A stretch of 55,255 bases of DNA from Neelides folsomi. Its lineage: Eukaryota > Arthropoda > Collembola > Neelipleona > Neelidae. This document shows positions 25,068 through 37,690 of this stretch, piece after piece. The stretch lies in NCBI GenBank assembly GCA_034687125.1, contig JAQGBZ010000396.1, positions 1-55,255 on the forward strand. Reading direction: 5' to 3'. The notes beneath the pieces are model-generated. The model saw only the letters and a list, made by a program, of their open reading frames with translations. It was not told where the DNA came from and did no database searches. Numbering within the stretch: position 1 is the first letter of the stretch; the number at the start of each line of letters is the position of its first letter. Position numbers and translations under genes: made by a program.

Positions 25068-28000
25068 TTAAGAAGTACATTTGGGAGAAGTAGAAGTTGG
25101 ACAGGAACTTCCATCTGGGACAGTGTAAGATGAAAAAAATTCTGAATTTGTCTTTGAGAGCCCGCAGTTCATATTGGGAAGAGCGTTGTCGTTGTATGGG
25201 GAGGAGTCCCAATGACCACAAAGTCCACATTGAACACCGCGATAGGAAGAGCCAATGACGATTAAAGCGAAACTCTTGGTATAGCGAATTGACACGGTTG
25301 TTGTTAATCCTAATCCCAATCCGTAGACGTAGATTTCCTCACCATTTTTCACAAAGCTAAAAGTTCAAAAATATAAATTATTAATGTACCTTGTAGATTT
25401 GGATAGTGTAAATCAAGTTAATAACCATTTAACAATTTACGTTTACCTGAAAGGTGAGGAAGCTTCTGGAGTAAAAACGATTTTTTCGGAAAGCTTTTGT
25501 TTCTTCCCATCAATTGAAGGAGATTCACTTCCATCAAATTCTACATAGCTATCTCCAACCATTAATTTAACTCCCTAAGATAAAAATTAAACATTAAAAT
25601 ATTTCGCTTGATAAAGACACACTTTATGTAAATTGATAATGTAATTTTGTTTAAACTTTAAAAACTAACAATTGCGCCATTCTCCAAAGTCTTGGCCAAA
25701 ATGAGATATTGTGGATTTTCCCCACAGTCTCCACTCACTAATGTATAACATTTGGGAAGATTTGAAGTTAGCTGAACGCTATCAAAAGTATTGACGGCCT
25801 TTAGACTCACCAAACATTTTCCTTGTAAAACAATTAAAGATCCCAAGTTCAATTTTAACTCTGTCCAGTGACAATTTGGCAATTTCTTACCTGAAACTCC
25901 GAATTTAAATCCTTTGAGAAGCAATGGTGAGAATCTCACTGGGAGTTCCGAGTGTTGAAGATTTGAAGGAATAAAAGAAAGGTCAATTCCTTTAAAATAA
26001 ACGTCATTTTTCCCAATATAATGAATATCAAGTTTTTGGGTATCAAGGTCAAAGGTCAACTCGGCTTCTCCTTTATAATATTGATCATCTTCAATATGGG
26101 CTAACTCTGTTTCCTCTGAAATGTATGGTGAAAGAATGCCATTAAGAAAACGGCCAATTTTTCTCCATCTCTTAAATTCTTCATTTTCAACCTAAGACCA
26201 TTAACAATTTTTTTGTTTAATTAAATTCTAAAGTCAATAATTAAAATTGTAAACGTCAATAATTTAAATTTTAAAGAAAATCATAATTTTACTTTGAATT
26301 TAATTGAGTAATTGGTATTTTTAAGATTTGTTTGCTGAATGGCTGCTAAATAACATTCGTTGGTTGGTAAAATGAATTTCCCTTTCTCGTCCTTCATTTG
26401 ATTTTTACAGTCTTTGTATGGGAAAATGTCACTTTGAGCTTCAACAATTTGCTCTTTTGAACGAAAGCCTTCTGCTCTCATTTCAATTTCTGCGATGTCA
26501 ACGGGGCAAACGGGTAGTTCATTTGGCGTGTATAAATCCGATCCGTCTGAATGACCAATTTTGAGCCTAGAGTTTTGAATCACTTTGGGGTCATTGGGAC
26601 CTTCGTAGCTTAAAGGATCAGGCGGAAGTTGATTGGCCAATGTTTCTACTCCTAAGCAAATCTTATAAAAGTTTGAACTCACAACCAAATAAAGCATTTG
26701 TTCATCAAGATTTGGATGGTTCATTAAGAAATTAGCCAAAAATGTATCAGTGGTTTGATCGGAATATTGAAGCTCAACTTTTCCGCTTAATTGAAAGTCA
26801 ATACTTTTTCTTCCTTTTTCCAAAACATCTCGATCCCTTGTGAAATTTGCTTCGATTTTTACCTGAAGCAAAACAAGATCAATCAATCAATATTCCAAAG
26901 TATTCCGGATGTATCTAATTTTTATATAACGAGTGGCCCAGAGATTGATAGGTTTTTTTTAAATCGATTATAACTTTTAGATGGTTAATCATATAAAAAT
27001 ATTAAGATGGTCATTAGATGGGGAATACAATATTTTATTATATATGTCAATCTAAAAACTGAAATTTTTAAACCCAAAATAAACGACTGTCACTTTTCTG
27101 TACGAAAGTCTCCATAGTTTTCACTTTTCAACATTTTCAATTTATCTTAAAGTTGAACAATGGATAAGCGTCAGCGTTTAAGTAAAGAAGAGAGGGTTCA
27201 TATAATAGAAAAATTTGCCCAAGAAATATAAGGTATATACCTTCTAATTTTAATGAAATTCTGTTGAGGAATAAAAAAGATATTAACGATTTAAAAAAAC
27301 CTATCAATCTCAGGGCCACTCTGTATTTAATTAATTTTTAGTTAATTTAAATTATCTGAACAAACTTTTTGTTTTGATTTTTAACTATTTAATATTTTTT
27401 TATTAAATTATAGCAAATGATACTAATTAATATGTATTTAAATTCATCTCTGATTTTAATGTTATAATTACATTTTTCAGTAATGACCCGGTTTTTGGCT
27501 GAGAAATATAAAACTTGAACCCGCATGTACCGCCATAAGGTGAATAAAATAAGTATTTTCGTTCATGTTGAAATCCCAGAATTGATTTTGAAATTGGAAG
27601 TTCATAAATACTATTAAGAAATAAATCATTTAGTTGCAGATATTTATTTAAGATGAATTAAATATCGAAAAAAAACTTACCCAGGGTATTTATCCTTCGG
27701 GTTCCAATAGAAAGAATAGATTTGTTTCATTAAGGATTTTCTAGAAACTTCACGTTCACAATCAAAATACTCAATTGATCCTTCCAAACCTCGAAGAATC
27801 TTAGAGGTTTTTATTATTTTTACCTGAATCAATATAGGACTTTTATGTAAACTTGTAAATTTTCTATCATGTATGGTATATCATATCCCTGTAATAATTC
27901 TTTACTTCTTTTTTGAACTCTTTTCCTTTTGAAACTTGGGTTCCAGGTTGGCATTCGGGACACGATTGTTTAAGAAGAGCTATAGCGTTTTTATCATTCA

Positions 28001-31000
28001 CTCTATTAAGAGAATCTGCCGTAATGGAAGTCATTACCGTAGAGTGGATCATCATAATTGCCGGATAATCAACTGGAATTTTTATGTCCATAAAGAATAT
28101 TAAAGGATATCAAAATTACTTATTTTCATTTGTACATACTTTGCACAGACTCTTAAAATTTTGTTAATTTAAGCTTATTTACATTCTGGGGTTTCAAATT
28201 CAAGCTTATTGCTAGACCCAAATAAAACTTTGAAATTGGCTTTCAATGGAAGTCTAAATCTTAACGTTCTCAGTGTTTGAATCTGAAAAGTTTAAATTAA
28301 AAATATTATTTAATAAAAATGCTTTATCATTAATAATAGAACGTTATTTTACACATTGATTAGACTATTGATAATGAATATTGATAACATCGTCTTTAAA
28401 TGATATTTAAACTAAAGCTCTGTAAAAAAATTAATTACGTACGCCTTGTTTTGTACCAATACCAGGCATATGATTGTTTAAACTTGACACTCCAAACAAG
28501 TTTAATCTAAATTGAATTTCCAAATATTTTACATAATTGTGCTGTTATAAACATGTTATTTAAATTACTATTAGTATTAAAAATGGTTCTTACTTAGATC
28601 GAAAGAACGAGTCCTTAATATCAGTTTCATTCAGAAAGGAGAAAAAATTAATATTTGAATTAATACTCATTGAAGAAGAAAGAGAAGTGAGAATAGAAAC
28701 GGGCAATCCAATTTCAATTGGTTGTTCATATAAAGTCCCCATCATTAATAGAGATCTTTCCAAATTGAATAACAAAACTCCTTTGTGTTCCATCAATTTC
28801 CTCAAAACTATTAAATACTGATTATAAATTTAGCATAAAACCCCATCATACAGATAATTAGGCAATAATTTAAAATATTCGTAAAAGATCGCATATAGGA
28901 TGTAACGTTTATTATAATGAGTTTATTACATGATGGCAAAGCTTCGCTTATTGTTTTTTCATCAGCTCCAAAATAAACTATTGTTTTCCCATGAAGTAAA
29001 AGAGAAATTTCAAGTTTCAAAGGAGAACTTGGACGATTTCTCACCCCAAGTTTGGACAAAACATTTTGAATTTTTTCAATATTGGCCGATTTCAAAGCTG
29101 CAAGTTTTCTCATGACAGAATTTTCCAATCCTTCCATTCTAACAAAGAGCTACCAAACGAATAAATTTCCTGATAAAACTGATTTCGTCCATTTTCCAAA
29201 TAGAAAAATACATATATAATTGTCCAATAAATTCATAGAATATTTATTATATAACATTATATGATTATACACAAAATAGTTCTATGAATTTATTGGGAAA
29301 CCCAATAAGTAAATGTGATGTTAAATAAATACCCCAAAGTAATGTGAAGCATATCCAGACATATGATTTGTAAGGCCAATATAAATGGAAACTGGTAAAG
29401 ATGTTTTCCCAGATTTTTGAACACTCATAAGAGTCGAATGACCATATCCGTAATTGTTATCGTAAAAGTCAATTCCGTAAACTCCTGATCTGATCGGATC
29501 AATTTTTCCAGGTGGAAGATAAGTCATAATTGTCCTCGCGTCGGCAGAAAATCTCAAATTTAAAAGAGAAAGTAAAAGAGAAAGTTAGGTCAGGTTGAGT
29601 TTGACCAAATAAGAAAATTGCATATTACAAATTGTAAAAGGTCTGAAATTGGTAAAATTGGCAAATAAATTGGAAAATTACTTATTGCATGGGTTCTTTG
29701 TATTGGCCAAATAATGCAAATAAGTTCTAACAACATTCAGTGTCTGTGGACATGTTTCTGTCCACATGTAATAAGAGATTTCATGTAGAATTCTCCTATC
29801 TGGTTCTCCGCCCATTAGCAATTTAAAAACGGTTGTTCGAATTTCACAAGATTCGGATCGATTAAAGAAAACTGGGAGCATTTTCTCTCTTAATAATGAT
29901 GAACTTGGTGAGTGCAACATTGGGCTTAGGGCCCAAATGGCTTGGAATCTCAATTGTGAAGGATAAGAAGATTTTCCTTGTGCAATTTCAAGCGGTTTGT
30001 CCAATGCTCGTCCTTGTTGAAGATTCCTTAAGCAGATTATGGCCGTTGTTTGTTCATCAATTCCATCACTTTCTAATCAACCAAACATAAAAATAAAGCT
30101 TAAAGTGAAACACTTGTTTAAATTCATGAGTTTTAGTATTTATAAAAAATATTAACTTTCTAATTTATTAAGATAATAATCAATGTATTTGTCCAATAAT
30201 CCAGAAGTCACACAAAGACTCTTTTTACAGCTACGAGAAATCATATTCGAAAATGAAATTTCAATTAGGCGACGTGTGAATTTGTCGATTGATTTTTTTG
30301 AGATTATGTCGAATATTGGCTGAAAAACAAATAATAAAAATGTCTTAACGAAACGAAGCACCATACAGACCTCACATATCTGTTTTATACACATGAAAAT
30401 GTCTTAATTTTAATAGTTTTGAATAACTTTAAATGGCGCTAATTATTACCTCCATTTCCTTTGCTAGAGCTTCACTTGGATTTTTATGATAGAGATGAAA
30501 CGTCAGCACGAGGCGATTCATCACCCGAGGATCATTTGTCTTTAGAAGAATATCTCGAATGGTTAATGCTGAAGGATTCGTTCCGGCCATTACCAAACAA
30601 TCCAAAAACAAATGGCTGAACAAAAAGTTTTAAATGTCAAAATGCATTTTTCAATATTGAATAAGTTTTTATTACAATTGAGAAGATTTTTCAGAATTTG
30701 TCTTTGAATCTTCAGAATACTTCACGTAAGCTGTCTTCAAATGTTCATAGTCAAGAGTTGACACAAGTGGAATAATTGCAAATGGACTAAAGAAAAACAT
30801 AATTGTTAAGCTTGAAAAGGTTATTTAGATTTTGGCTTGGCTCTTACCTTTGCATATGGAATTTCTTCATATCTTTATAAACGTCGGTATTTTTATATGA
30901 ATCCACAATGCTTTCAATTCTTTCGTAAAGCTATTAATGATCATTACATTACATTATGTTCAAAATCATTATAAATTAACAGATTATTCCAAATATCTTC

Positions 31001-32824
31001 CTTACAAGATTAAGCGTTTTCTCTAAGATTTCAGGATCTGTTTCACCAGATAAATGATGAAAATAAAAAGGGTCTGCAACTTTGAGATCTTGACTTTCGT
31101 CTTCCACTTCATTCACATCAGATTGATCAAAAATGTATGTCAAATCTTCATGGACCTCTTCATTTTCAGGAGAAGGAATGTTGACAAGAATTGGTCCAGA
31201 ATTTTCAAGTGAAATTGTCATACTAAGATTTTAGATTAAGTTAATTACAACTACCACACAGTATATTTACATTAATTGATAATTGATAATAATTGGCTTA
31301 CTTAAAGTAACTATATTGCATAGGACCGCTTTGAGTAAAAGGCCAATAAAGTAATGAAGAAAGAATTGTGATTTTGTTTGGCACCAAGTTTTCTTCAACT
31401 TTCCCTATATCATATATCACATATGCGGTAGAGTTCATAATGTCCTGTTTTCCAAAAAGAACATTTTTAACTGAAGTTGTTCTGTTGTTTTCTTTAGCTT
31501 TAAAAGGCTTTAAATCCATAAATGTGAATTTACCCTTGTTGTTTTGTCTGAGCACTTATAAAAAGATTTGGGAGAAAAGTTAACCCTTGTCGGAATTTCT
31601 GAGCAATCTGCGTGATTCCGATATTTTGATATGGTTAATTTTCCTGACCCAGCTTTTGAAGATGGTAGAATTGCATAGTTAGTTGGACAATCACCAAAAA
31701 CTGAGTTCTGTCAATTAAAATATTCAATCTTATTCAGGAATTACTTATACTACATAACTAACATTAAGTAGATTAAACAACTATAAATGCACAAACCTCA
31801 TTAGTTTGAAAAGTTTCAAGTTTAGATGTGTTAATTTTTTGAAGGTCTAATTGTAGAAAACTGGCCACTCCACGTTTAACATTTGAAGCCCTTCAAATAA
31901 ATGTTAAATTATTTAATAGTTCATTTAAAAGTATAGTAATTTTATAGTATCAGTATACAATATACAATCAGTATACAATCAGTATACAAGTTGAAATCTA
32001 AGATGTCAGAAAAGTAAACTTTTAATTGTTTAGTTAGGTTGTACTATACTGTACATAGTTTAGGAATATATTTGTCAAGATTATCATATCTGATACCATT
32101 CAGGTTCTTGGTCATTCATAGCGAGAGACTTGAACTAAAACATAAAATCAGTTTAAATGAAAGATTTAAATTAAACTGTGGACAAAAATTACTTTCCCTT
32201 CTTCAAATATTATGCGAAAAGGTTCCTCCAAAGAATTTAATCCTTCGTTTGAACTCAGCTTCATTTGAGGAACAGGGAAAAATGACCATGGTCCATTATA
32301 CATTCCGATCTTCAAATCCTCAAACTATTAATATAGGGTGTTAACATTTAACAAATATCATATTATACCTACTAACCATCAATAAGTAAACAGAAGTAAA
32401 TATAAAGAATCGAATATATACAGGTGTGTACAAAATATGAAGAAAAAATTAAGGAATTATCTGTACTTTTGCAAGAATCTTATTTTTATCTGCTACTTGA
32501 AGTCTGAGATATCCTTTTAGGATATAAGATGAAGCAAATGGTGTTGGATCTCCTAATAAATTAAAAAACATATAGGTAGAGTTGATAATTAAGATTGGTG
32601 TTTTTACCTGTTCCAGATGCGACAAGTGTTTCATAATCGTATTTGTATTCATTTCCGATATTGAACAATAACGATTCCCCGCTAACTTTTAATCCCAAAA
32701 GAAGAACTGAAACCAAATTAAAACTTTAATTAAAACAATCATTGCTTCTAATGTTGTTAAAAACATAAAATCAAAAGCTGATTGTAAGTTAAATTATCTT
32801 ACGGTAAAAGTATTGGTGAAACAT
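25068..32824 (-). CDS. Vitellogenin 2 (intact intron-rich paralogue of vitellogenin 1)
   Basis: Twenty-six exons: 32824-32803, 32706-32608, 32552-32467, 32318-32193, 32134-32097, 31890-31797, 31707-31534, 31444-31302, 31222-31006, 30930-30848, 30786-30676, 30615-30450, 30319-30157, 30072-29682, 29552-29333, 29149-28930, 28807-28594, 28506-28443, 28282-28183, 28072-27906, 27823-27681, 27610-27472, 26862-26293, 26191-25670, 25574-25447, 25356-25068; 4,689 nt, 1,562 aa, no internal stop. It aligns end to end with vitellogenin 1: short signal peptide, EYKYDYETLVASG, FGDCPTNYAIL, CKKSLCVTSGLLDKYIDYY, LFVRMEGL, GSIEYFDCERE, SGDCG, and a vWD end with CGLCGHWD (classic GLCG kept). Codons are AT-ending, so expression is probably lower or in another tissue. 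One intron carries a MITE. Exon boundaries rest on phase and alignment; a few weak donors (GTTT, GTAC) are less certain. Confidence 0.9.
26929..27323. mobile_element. 395-bp MITE (mariner-type deletion derivative) in a vitellogenin 2 intron
   Basis: Inverted terminal repeats of about 35 bp share GAGTGGCCC, then GAGATTGATAGG and a T-run before AAATCG. They lie at 26931-26966 and 27288-27321 (reverse complement). TA lies just outside each end (26927-26928 and 27324-27325), as expected for Tc1/mariner target duplication. Inside is the start of a transposase-like frame. The element sits wholly within the 609-bp intron 26863-27471, so the host reading frame is unaffected. Confidence 0.85.
27160..27231 (+). 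pseudogene. Residual transposase N-terminus inside the MITE
   Basis: An ATG opens 23 codons beginning MDKRQRLSKEERVHIIEKF before a stop. The basic, helix-prone stretch resembles the first helix-turn-helix of a mariner or IS630-type transposase (inference from composition and setting). The rest of the gene is deleted, so the element is non-autonomous. Confidence 0.6.
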
Positions 32825-33026
32825 TTTATAGCAGAAAATCAAACTTTCACTTTATCAAAAAATTCTCCTAAATAATTAACAATCCCCCCAATATAATTTC
32901 ATACTGTTTAGTAAAACAGTTTGCCAATTTGCGTAAAGAAATATTATTTTAGTAATTTAATTTTAATTGGTTAAACCAATAAAGAATTAATTGTTATCAA
33001 AGCTAAGTTTTTATCAAAAGTCAATG

Positions 33027-33078
33027 AAGGTCAAGTTAGTCAAAGACGCGTTTCCACGTGTGATTTCCACCTTTGACT
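33027..33078. promoter_or_regulatory. Motif cluster upstream of vitellogenin 2
   Basis: About 200-250 bp before the vitellogenin 2 ATG: AAGGTCA at 33027-33033 (extended nuclear-receptor half-site), then an inverted pair AGTCAAAG (33038-33045) and CTTTGACT (33071-33078) flanking an E-box CACGTG at 33055-33060. Known: ecdysone-cascade nuclear receptors such as FTZ-F1 use AAGGTCA and regulate Vg genes in arthropods. Function here is inferred. Confidence 0.35.
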
Positions 33079-34416
33079 CTTCTGACTGAGATGAATAAAC
33101 TCACGGAGGATCTTTATTATCATTTCTCTTTTTCAGCCCCACAAGATTAGTTTGAAGTCGAGGATCATCGAGGAGTCTGGAAGTCAAATGTCAACAAAGG
33201 TATTTTACGTAATAAGACGTATTTAGTCATTTTTATGGCCAAAGTTCAAAACTCTATCAGTTTAATATAGTGAGTGTTAGTTAAAGTTTAATCGTTTACT
33301 TCTAATATATTTTAATGCTTCAATCTTTTCATTTTTAACCATTTAATCAAGGTATAAGAAATCTTTTATAAAAACATCTTTATCAGTATCTCCGATCCCC
33401 AAATGACTCTAAATATTCGCTCTTATTGAATGTAATAATTCAACATTAAACCATTACCATTATACCATATTTGTATGTAGTATACTTATTGTTAGAAGAT
33501 ATTAATTAAAAAAGTAATAAAATGCATTGAATAAAAAACACGTATTGTACGTTATGCGCTCGCTCGAACCGTTTTATTTACAATTGAAATACATTTGTAG
33601 GTAATATTACCAAAACTAGTATAAATTATAAACTTGAAGTAGAATAAATAGCCAATTAATATCTGAATAATACAATTAAATCAGTAAAGATAACATTGTA
33701 AATAAAATTTGATTAAATAAATATCTTAGAAGAAATATTATGTAATAAGTTATTAATTAACATAAAATGAATATAATGTTTAACAATGAAATATTATGAA
33801 TACGTAATGTAAATACATAAGTACAAAGCGATCCATTTGTAAATGTGATGTACATGCGTGATGTAAAGTTAATTAATTATTGCTTAATAAAAGGCTTTAT
33901 TAATACTTAATCATAAATAGTAAATAATTACTGATATATCTGTATTTATATAAATTATCTTTAATCGTTAATGAAAAATTAAGGTATTGCTTTATAATGT
34001 ATTGTCAAGCATAGGTTACTTTCGACCTAGATTTTTCGGTCATTGATTTCGTATTTAACAACATTTAATTTTTCCTAACAAATAATATAAAACTAATATT
34101 TTATAAATATTGTACAATTAGAATTAATTTAACTTCGGAATTATTGAGAATTAAAGTTAAAATTGCGATTGTAAACAATAATCAGTAAATCATTAATCTA
34201 GATATATAGGTAATTCCTATCATATTAAAATCTACAATTAAATTAAGATAACTTTACATTAAGATATATTCTCGCACCTTTATTCTTATTGTTAGAATAA
34301 TACTTGTATTATTCACTAAAACTTACAATTACGGGTAACACAACAAGTATCAATTAAAGCTTGATATTTATGATATAAATGAAATTCACTTTAGAAATCG
34401 TTTAGTTGGATTCAGT
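33079..34416. other. AT-rich gap between vitellogenin 2 and WDTC1
   Basis: About 1.3 kb between the 5' side of vitellogenin 2 and the 3' side of WDTC1. Very AT-rich, stop codons in all frames. No gene, RNA or terminal repeats recognised apart from the polyadenylation candidate at 34279-34284. Confidence 0.5.
34279..34284 (-). terminator. Candidate polyadenylation signal for WDTC1
   Basis: TTTATT on the plus strand (AATAAA on the coding strand), 133 nt past the WDTC1 stop. The distance is ordinary. Confidence 0.45.
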
Positions 34417-37400
34417 TTATGAAGGACTGCAACCAAAATTTGGAGTTGTTTCATCCTCAGAATCTTCTTCTTCTTGACCTTCGGCCATTGAATAGCCCAT
34501 GTTCATTAAAATCATTTCAAATGGATTTGTATTCATTCTCTTTTGGTTTGCATGGGCAAAAGAGTTGAAATCTTCGTTATCGCCACTTCCAATTTCATCC
34601 TCCTTCAATAGTGAAAAAAATCATAATAAATAGAATGTTATATAAAGAATCATTTTAACTGTAGATGGTAATTAAATTATTAATTGAATTATTCATTAAT
34701 CTTACGAGATCTTTGACAGGTTGTGGGGTCCAAATTTTGACTGTGGGATCAATCCCAGAAGTTGCTAACATCGATGTGGACGGGTGAGGTTGAAGGCAGT
34801 TAACAATCGACTCGTCACCTTTGATGATCCGAACAATATTGGTAGTCTCGCGGTCCCAAATGAAATAACGACCGTCGTCAGACCCAGCCAAAATAAAATT
34901 ACCGAAGAAATTGGCCTCTTTGATATCTGTTGTTGTGTTGCCTGTTACAATTTATTAAAATACAATAAGTTGAAATTAAACGTCTAAACAATTCGAATCT
35001 AAATAGTTTATATAAATATGTTAATAGTAAGTATTTTATTATTTAATGTAAAAGTAATACAATGTCCACAGAATCGTTCAGTGAAGTCGACAGCTTCTTT
35101 TCTAAATTTAATTTCCGTTTCAAAAAATCGAGGTGGTTTGACTGTGTTTGAAGGGGAAGACGAATCTCTGGAATCTCGGGACGACTCAGAAGAATTAATT
35201 TCACTATTTCCTTCTGGATTGTCCCGTTGGAGTTGAATCCCCCCACTTGGTTGCACCTTGAAACTCCATTCAGACAAAGGTGTTGGGACAGGCAATTTTT
35301 CCATCACTTTTTGTATGTCAGTCCCCAAATTCTGAGATGCTTCTCCTTCGGAGATTTTTGGGAATTTCATTTTGAATTGATTGTGACATGAAGCAGCATC
35401 ATCATATTGCTTTAACAAGAATAAGCATCTTGCCATTCTATTAAATTTAATTAAATTTAATTATTAAACAACAACAGGAAAATTACAATTTTGAGAAGTT
35501 TATACCATATTTGTATGTATAGATTTATAAATATCATCAAACCTCAAGTACGCCTTATCATGATCAGGATCAATGGCTAATGCCATTCGACAGTCTTTTA
35601 ACGCTTGGTAAATATCTCCGTCCCTTTTAAAATATTTAATGAATTAAAACAATGCAATCCAATTTTATAATTATTAGTTCCATAAATAAAAGTCGTATTT
35701 TAATACCAAGATCTCTTGAGCAAAGCAGCACTTCGGTTCCCAAGTAAAACAGATGAATTCGGATAGATTCGAAGAGCTTCATTGTATAAGCGAATTGCTC
35801 CAGCGTAGTTTCGATTTTTAAATTCAAGGTTCGCCTGATTTAATAATAATTGCATTAGTTAATTCAAGGTTAAAATATAATCATAGTGTGGAAATTAATA
35901 ATAATTTACCCTATCTTTAATAGCTTGCACGTGGGATGGAAGCACCTTTTGTTTATAGCCTTGTTCGTCTGAATGTTTTTCCTTTTTACCATAATTCGAT
36001 TCTTCAACATCTTCGGGTTCTGAAACAAGTAAATATTTATTAATGCCAATTTTGATCAATAATCAAAAATGATATTTAAATTGAATGTTCTATGCTAATT
36101 CTATGAATAAAAATCTACCAATGAGTTTCTCTTCGGGGATCAGAAATTGGAGGAAGCTAAATTGGTCTCCTTTCTTTTGGATATCTGGATTCATTGGATA
36201 CAAATAAACCTAAGAAGGAGCAAAGGGTTTTGTAATAATTCATAATTTGAAATAATGTTGATTGTAGTTTAACATTTAATTTTAATTAATTACCTGTTCG
36301 CCTCCGAGATTCACAAGAAGTTCATCCCCATTTGGGCTATATGTGATGTATGTTGAAGCGAGAGCCCTGTATTTTTTCTTGAATTCTGTAAGCTTGGAAG
36401 GCAAATGACCTTTAAATAATAAAATTTACAATTAATTTCAATGTAATTTAATAACAATTGGGTAACAATATCATCATCATTTATCATTAATCAAGGTTTA
36501 ACAAAAATACAGATCTATCTGTAATTACCAGGAACAAAAAACTGCAGAGCCCCAGTGGAAGAATCATTTGGTTTGATTAATCTCCGGTCGTAAAGACGAA
36601 CGTAAGGATCATTTGCACCAACAACCATATAATGAGGCCTTAATGGATTCAAAGCAAGGCACTTGACTTCAGCCTTTGGGCCAAAATAGCCCTTAAGGTC
36701 AATAAGGACAGTCCGGTCCTTTTTATTCTCAGAGGCACATGTGTGGGAAGACCTCAAGTCGTGTTCAACAATTAAGCCGTCCTCTGCTCCACTCCAAAAT
36801 AAATGGGGAGTTGTGGGGTCAGTGACAATTCGCTTCACTCGACCCGTATGGCAACTGCATACACGAATTGTATCACGGCCAATCGAAATGTCATGAACGT
36901 GAACATAAGAATCCGCTGCACCGCTTATCACATGATGATTCCCCATATTTGGAACAAACTATAATAAAACATTCAAAGATTAAATGTCTATAAATGATTT
37001 CCAAAAAAGCTGTTTAGGATTAGTAATAAAACCTTACATTTAGTCGTAAAAATAGATAATTATAAAGTTAAGCCAATGACAAGTAATGGAATTGGAAGGG
37101 TAATTAGGAATTAAATGTTAACCTTGACTGAAAATATATTTCCAGTGTGCCCTGTAGGAAAACTGTGGAGTAATTTTCTTCGAAATGGATCCCATAAGTT
37201 GACATGCACATCGTCCGAGCCTGATGCCAAAATTCTAAACAGCATTGTATATTTATTTAATAATTCATAAGAAATGATGAGTATCTTAGGTATATTAGAT
37301 TTTATAGAGCTTTTAAAAATTTATAACTTACTCTCCGTTAGAACTCCATTCAAGACAATTGACGCACCCCGAATGTCCCTCAAGTGTTGCATGAAGTCCA

Positions 37401-37690
37401 AGTCGCTTTACTAAAATTAAATAATTGTTAAAATAAACATTACTTTGTATTTGACTTTGTATTTACAAATAGTAAATTGATTATCACTGTTTGTACCTAG
37501 AGATCCAGTAAATGAAAATGTTTCTTGAATGGTCTGGTTGTAGCGATCCTGCAAGAAACATTGACATATTAAAATAATCATCAATAGTTAAAATTATAAA
37601 ATGTGGATAGTTTAAATTATATAAATTAACAAAATTTACATCAAGTTCCCGTTTGGCCTGAGCCTGGACGATATTTCGATATCGTTTCAT
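34417..37690 (-). CDS. WDTC1: WD and tetratricopeptide repeats protein 1 (DCAF-type substrate receptor)
   Basis: Thirteen exons: 37690-37640, 37548-37497, 37410-37332, 37234-37123, 36958-36529, 36409-36294, 36209-36119, 36019-35910, 35834-35707, 35623-35543, 35437-35061, 34941-34706, 34602-34417; 2,049 nt, 682 aa, matching human WDTC1 (677). Order: N-terminal WD40 blades (LEGHSGCVNCLEW, ILASGSDD, GAADSYVHVHD), middle TPRs (ANLEFKNRNYAGAIRLYNEA, LLGNRSAALLKRSW, ARCLFLLKQYDDAA), a Ser-rich linker, RFCGHCNTTTDIKEANFFG, two more blades (LAGSDDGRYFIWDRETTN, LATSGIDPTVKIW) and an acidic tail after NPFEMILMNMGY. Known: WDTC1/adipose is a substrate receptor for CUL4-DDB1 and restrains fat storage in fly and mouse. 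Start Met and N-terminal helix are the least conserved part. Divergent from the tetraspanin. Confidence 0.95.

Noticed and set aside
31940..31990. Repeated CAGTATACAAT motif in a vitellogenin 2 intron
   Set aside because: Short local tandem copies in an AT-rich intron; no sign of a CRISPR-like or functional array.
25068..32824. Vitellogenin 2 as a pseudogene
   Set aside because: Several junctions first looked broken (near 28085 and 31890). Alternative GT-AG sites give a continuous 1,562-codon frame matching the paralogue.
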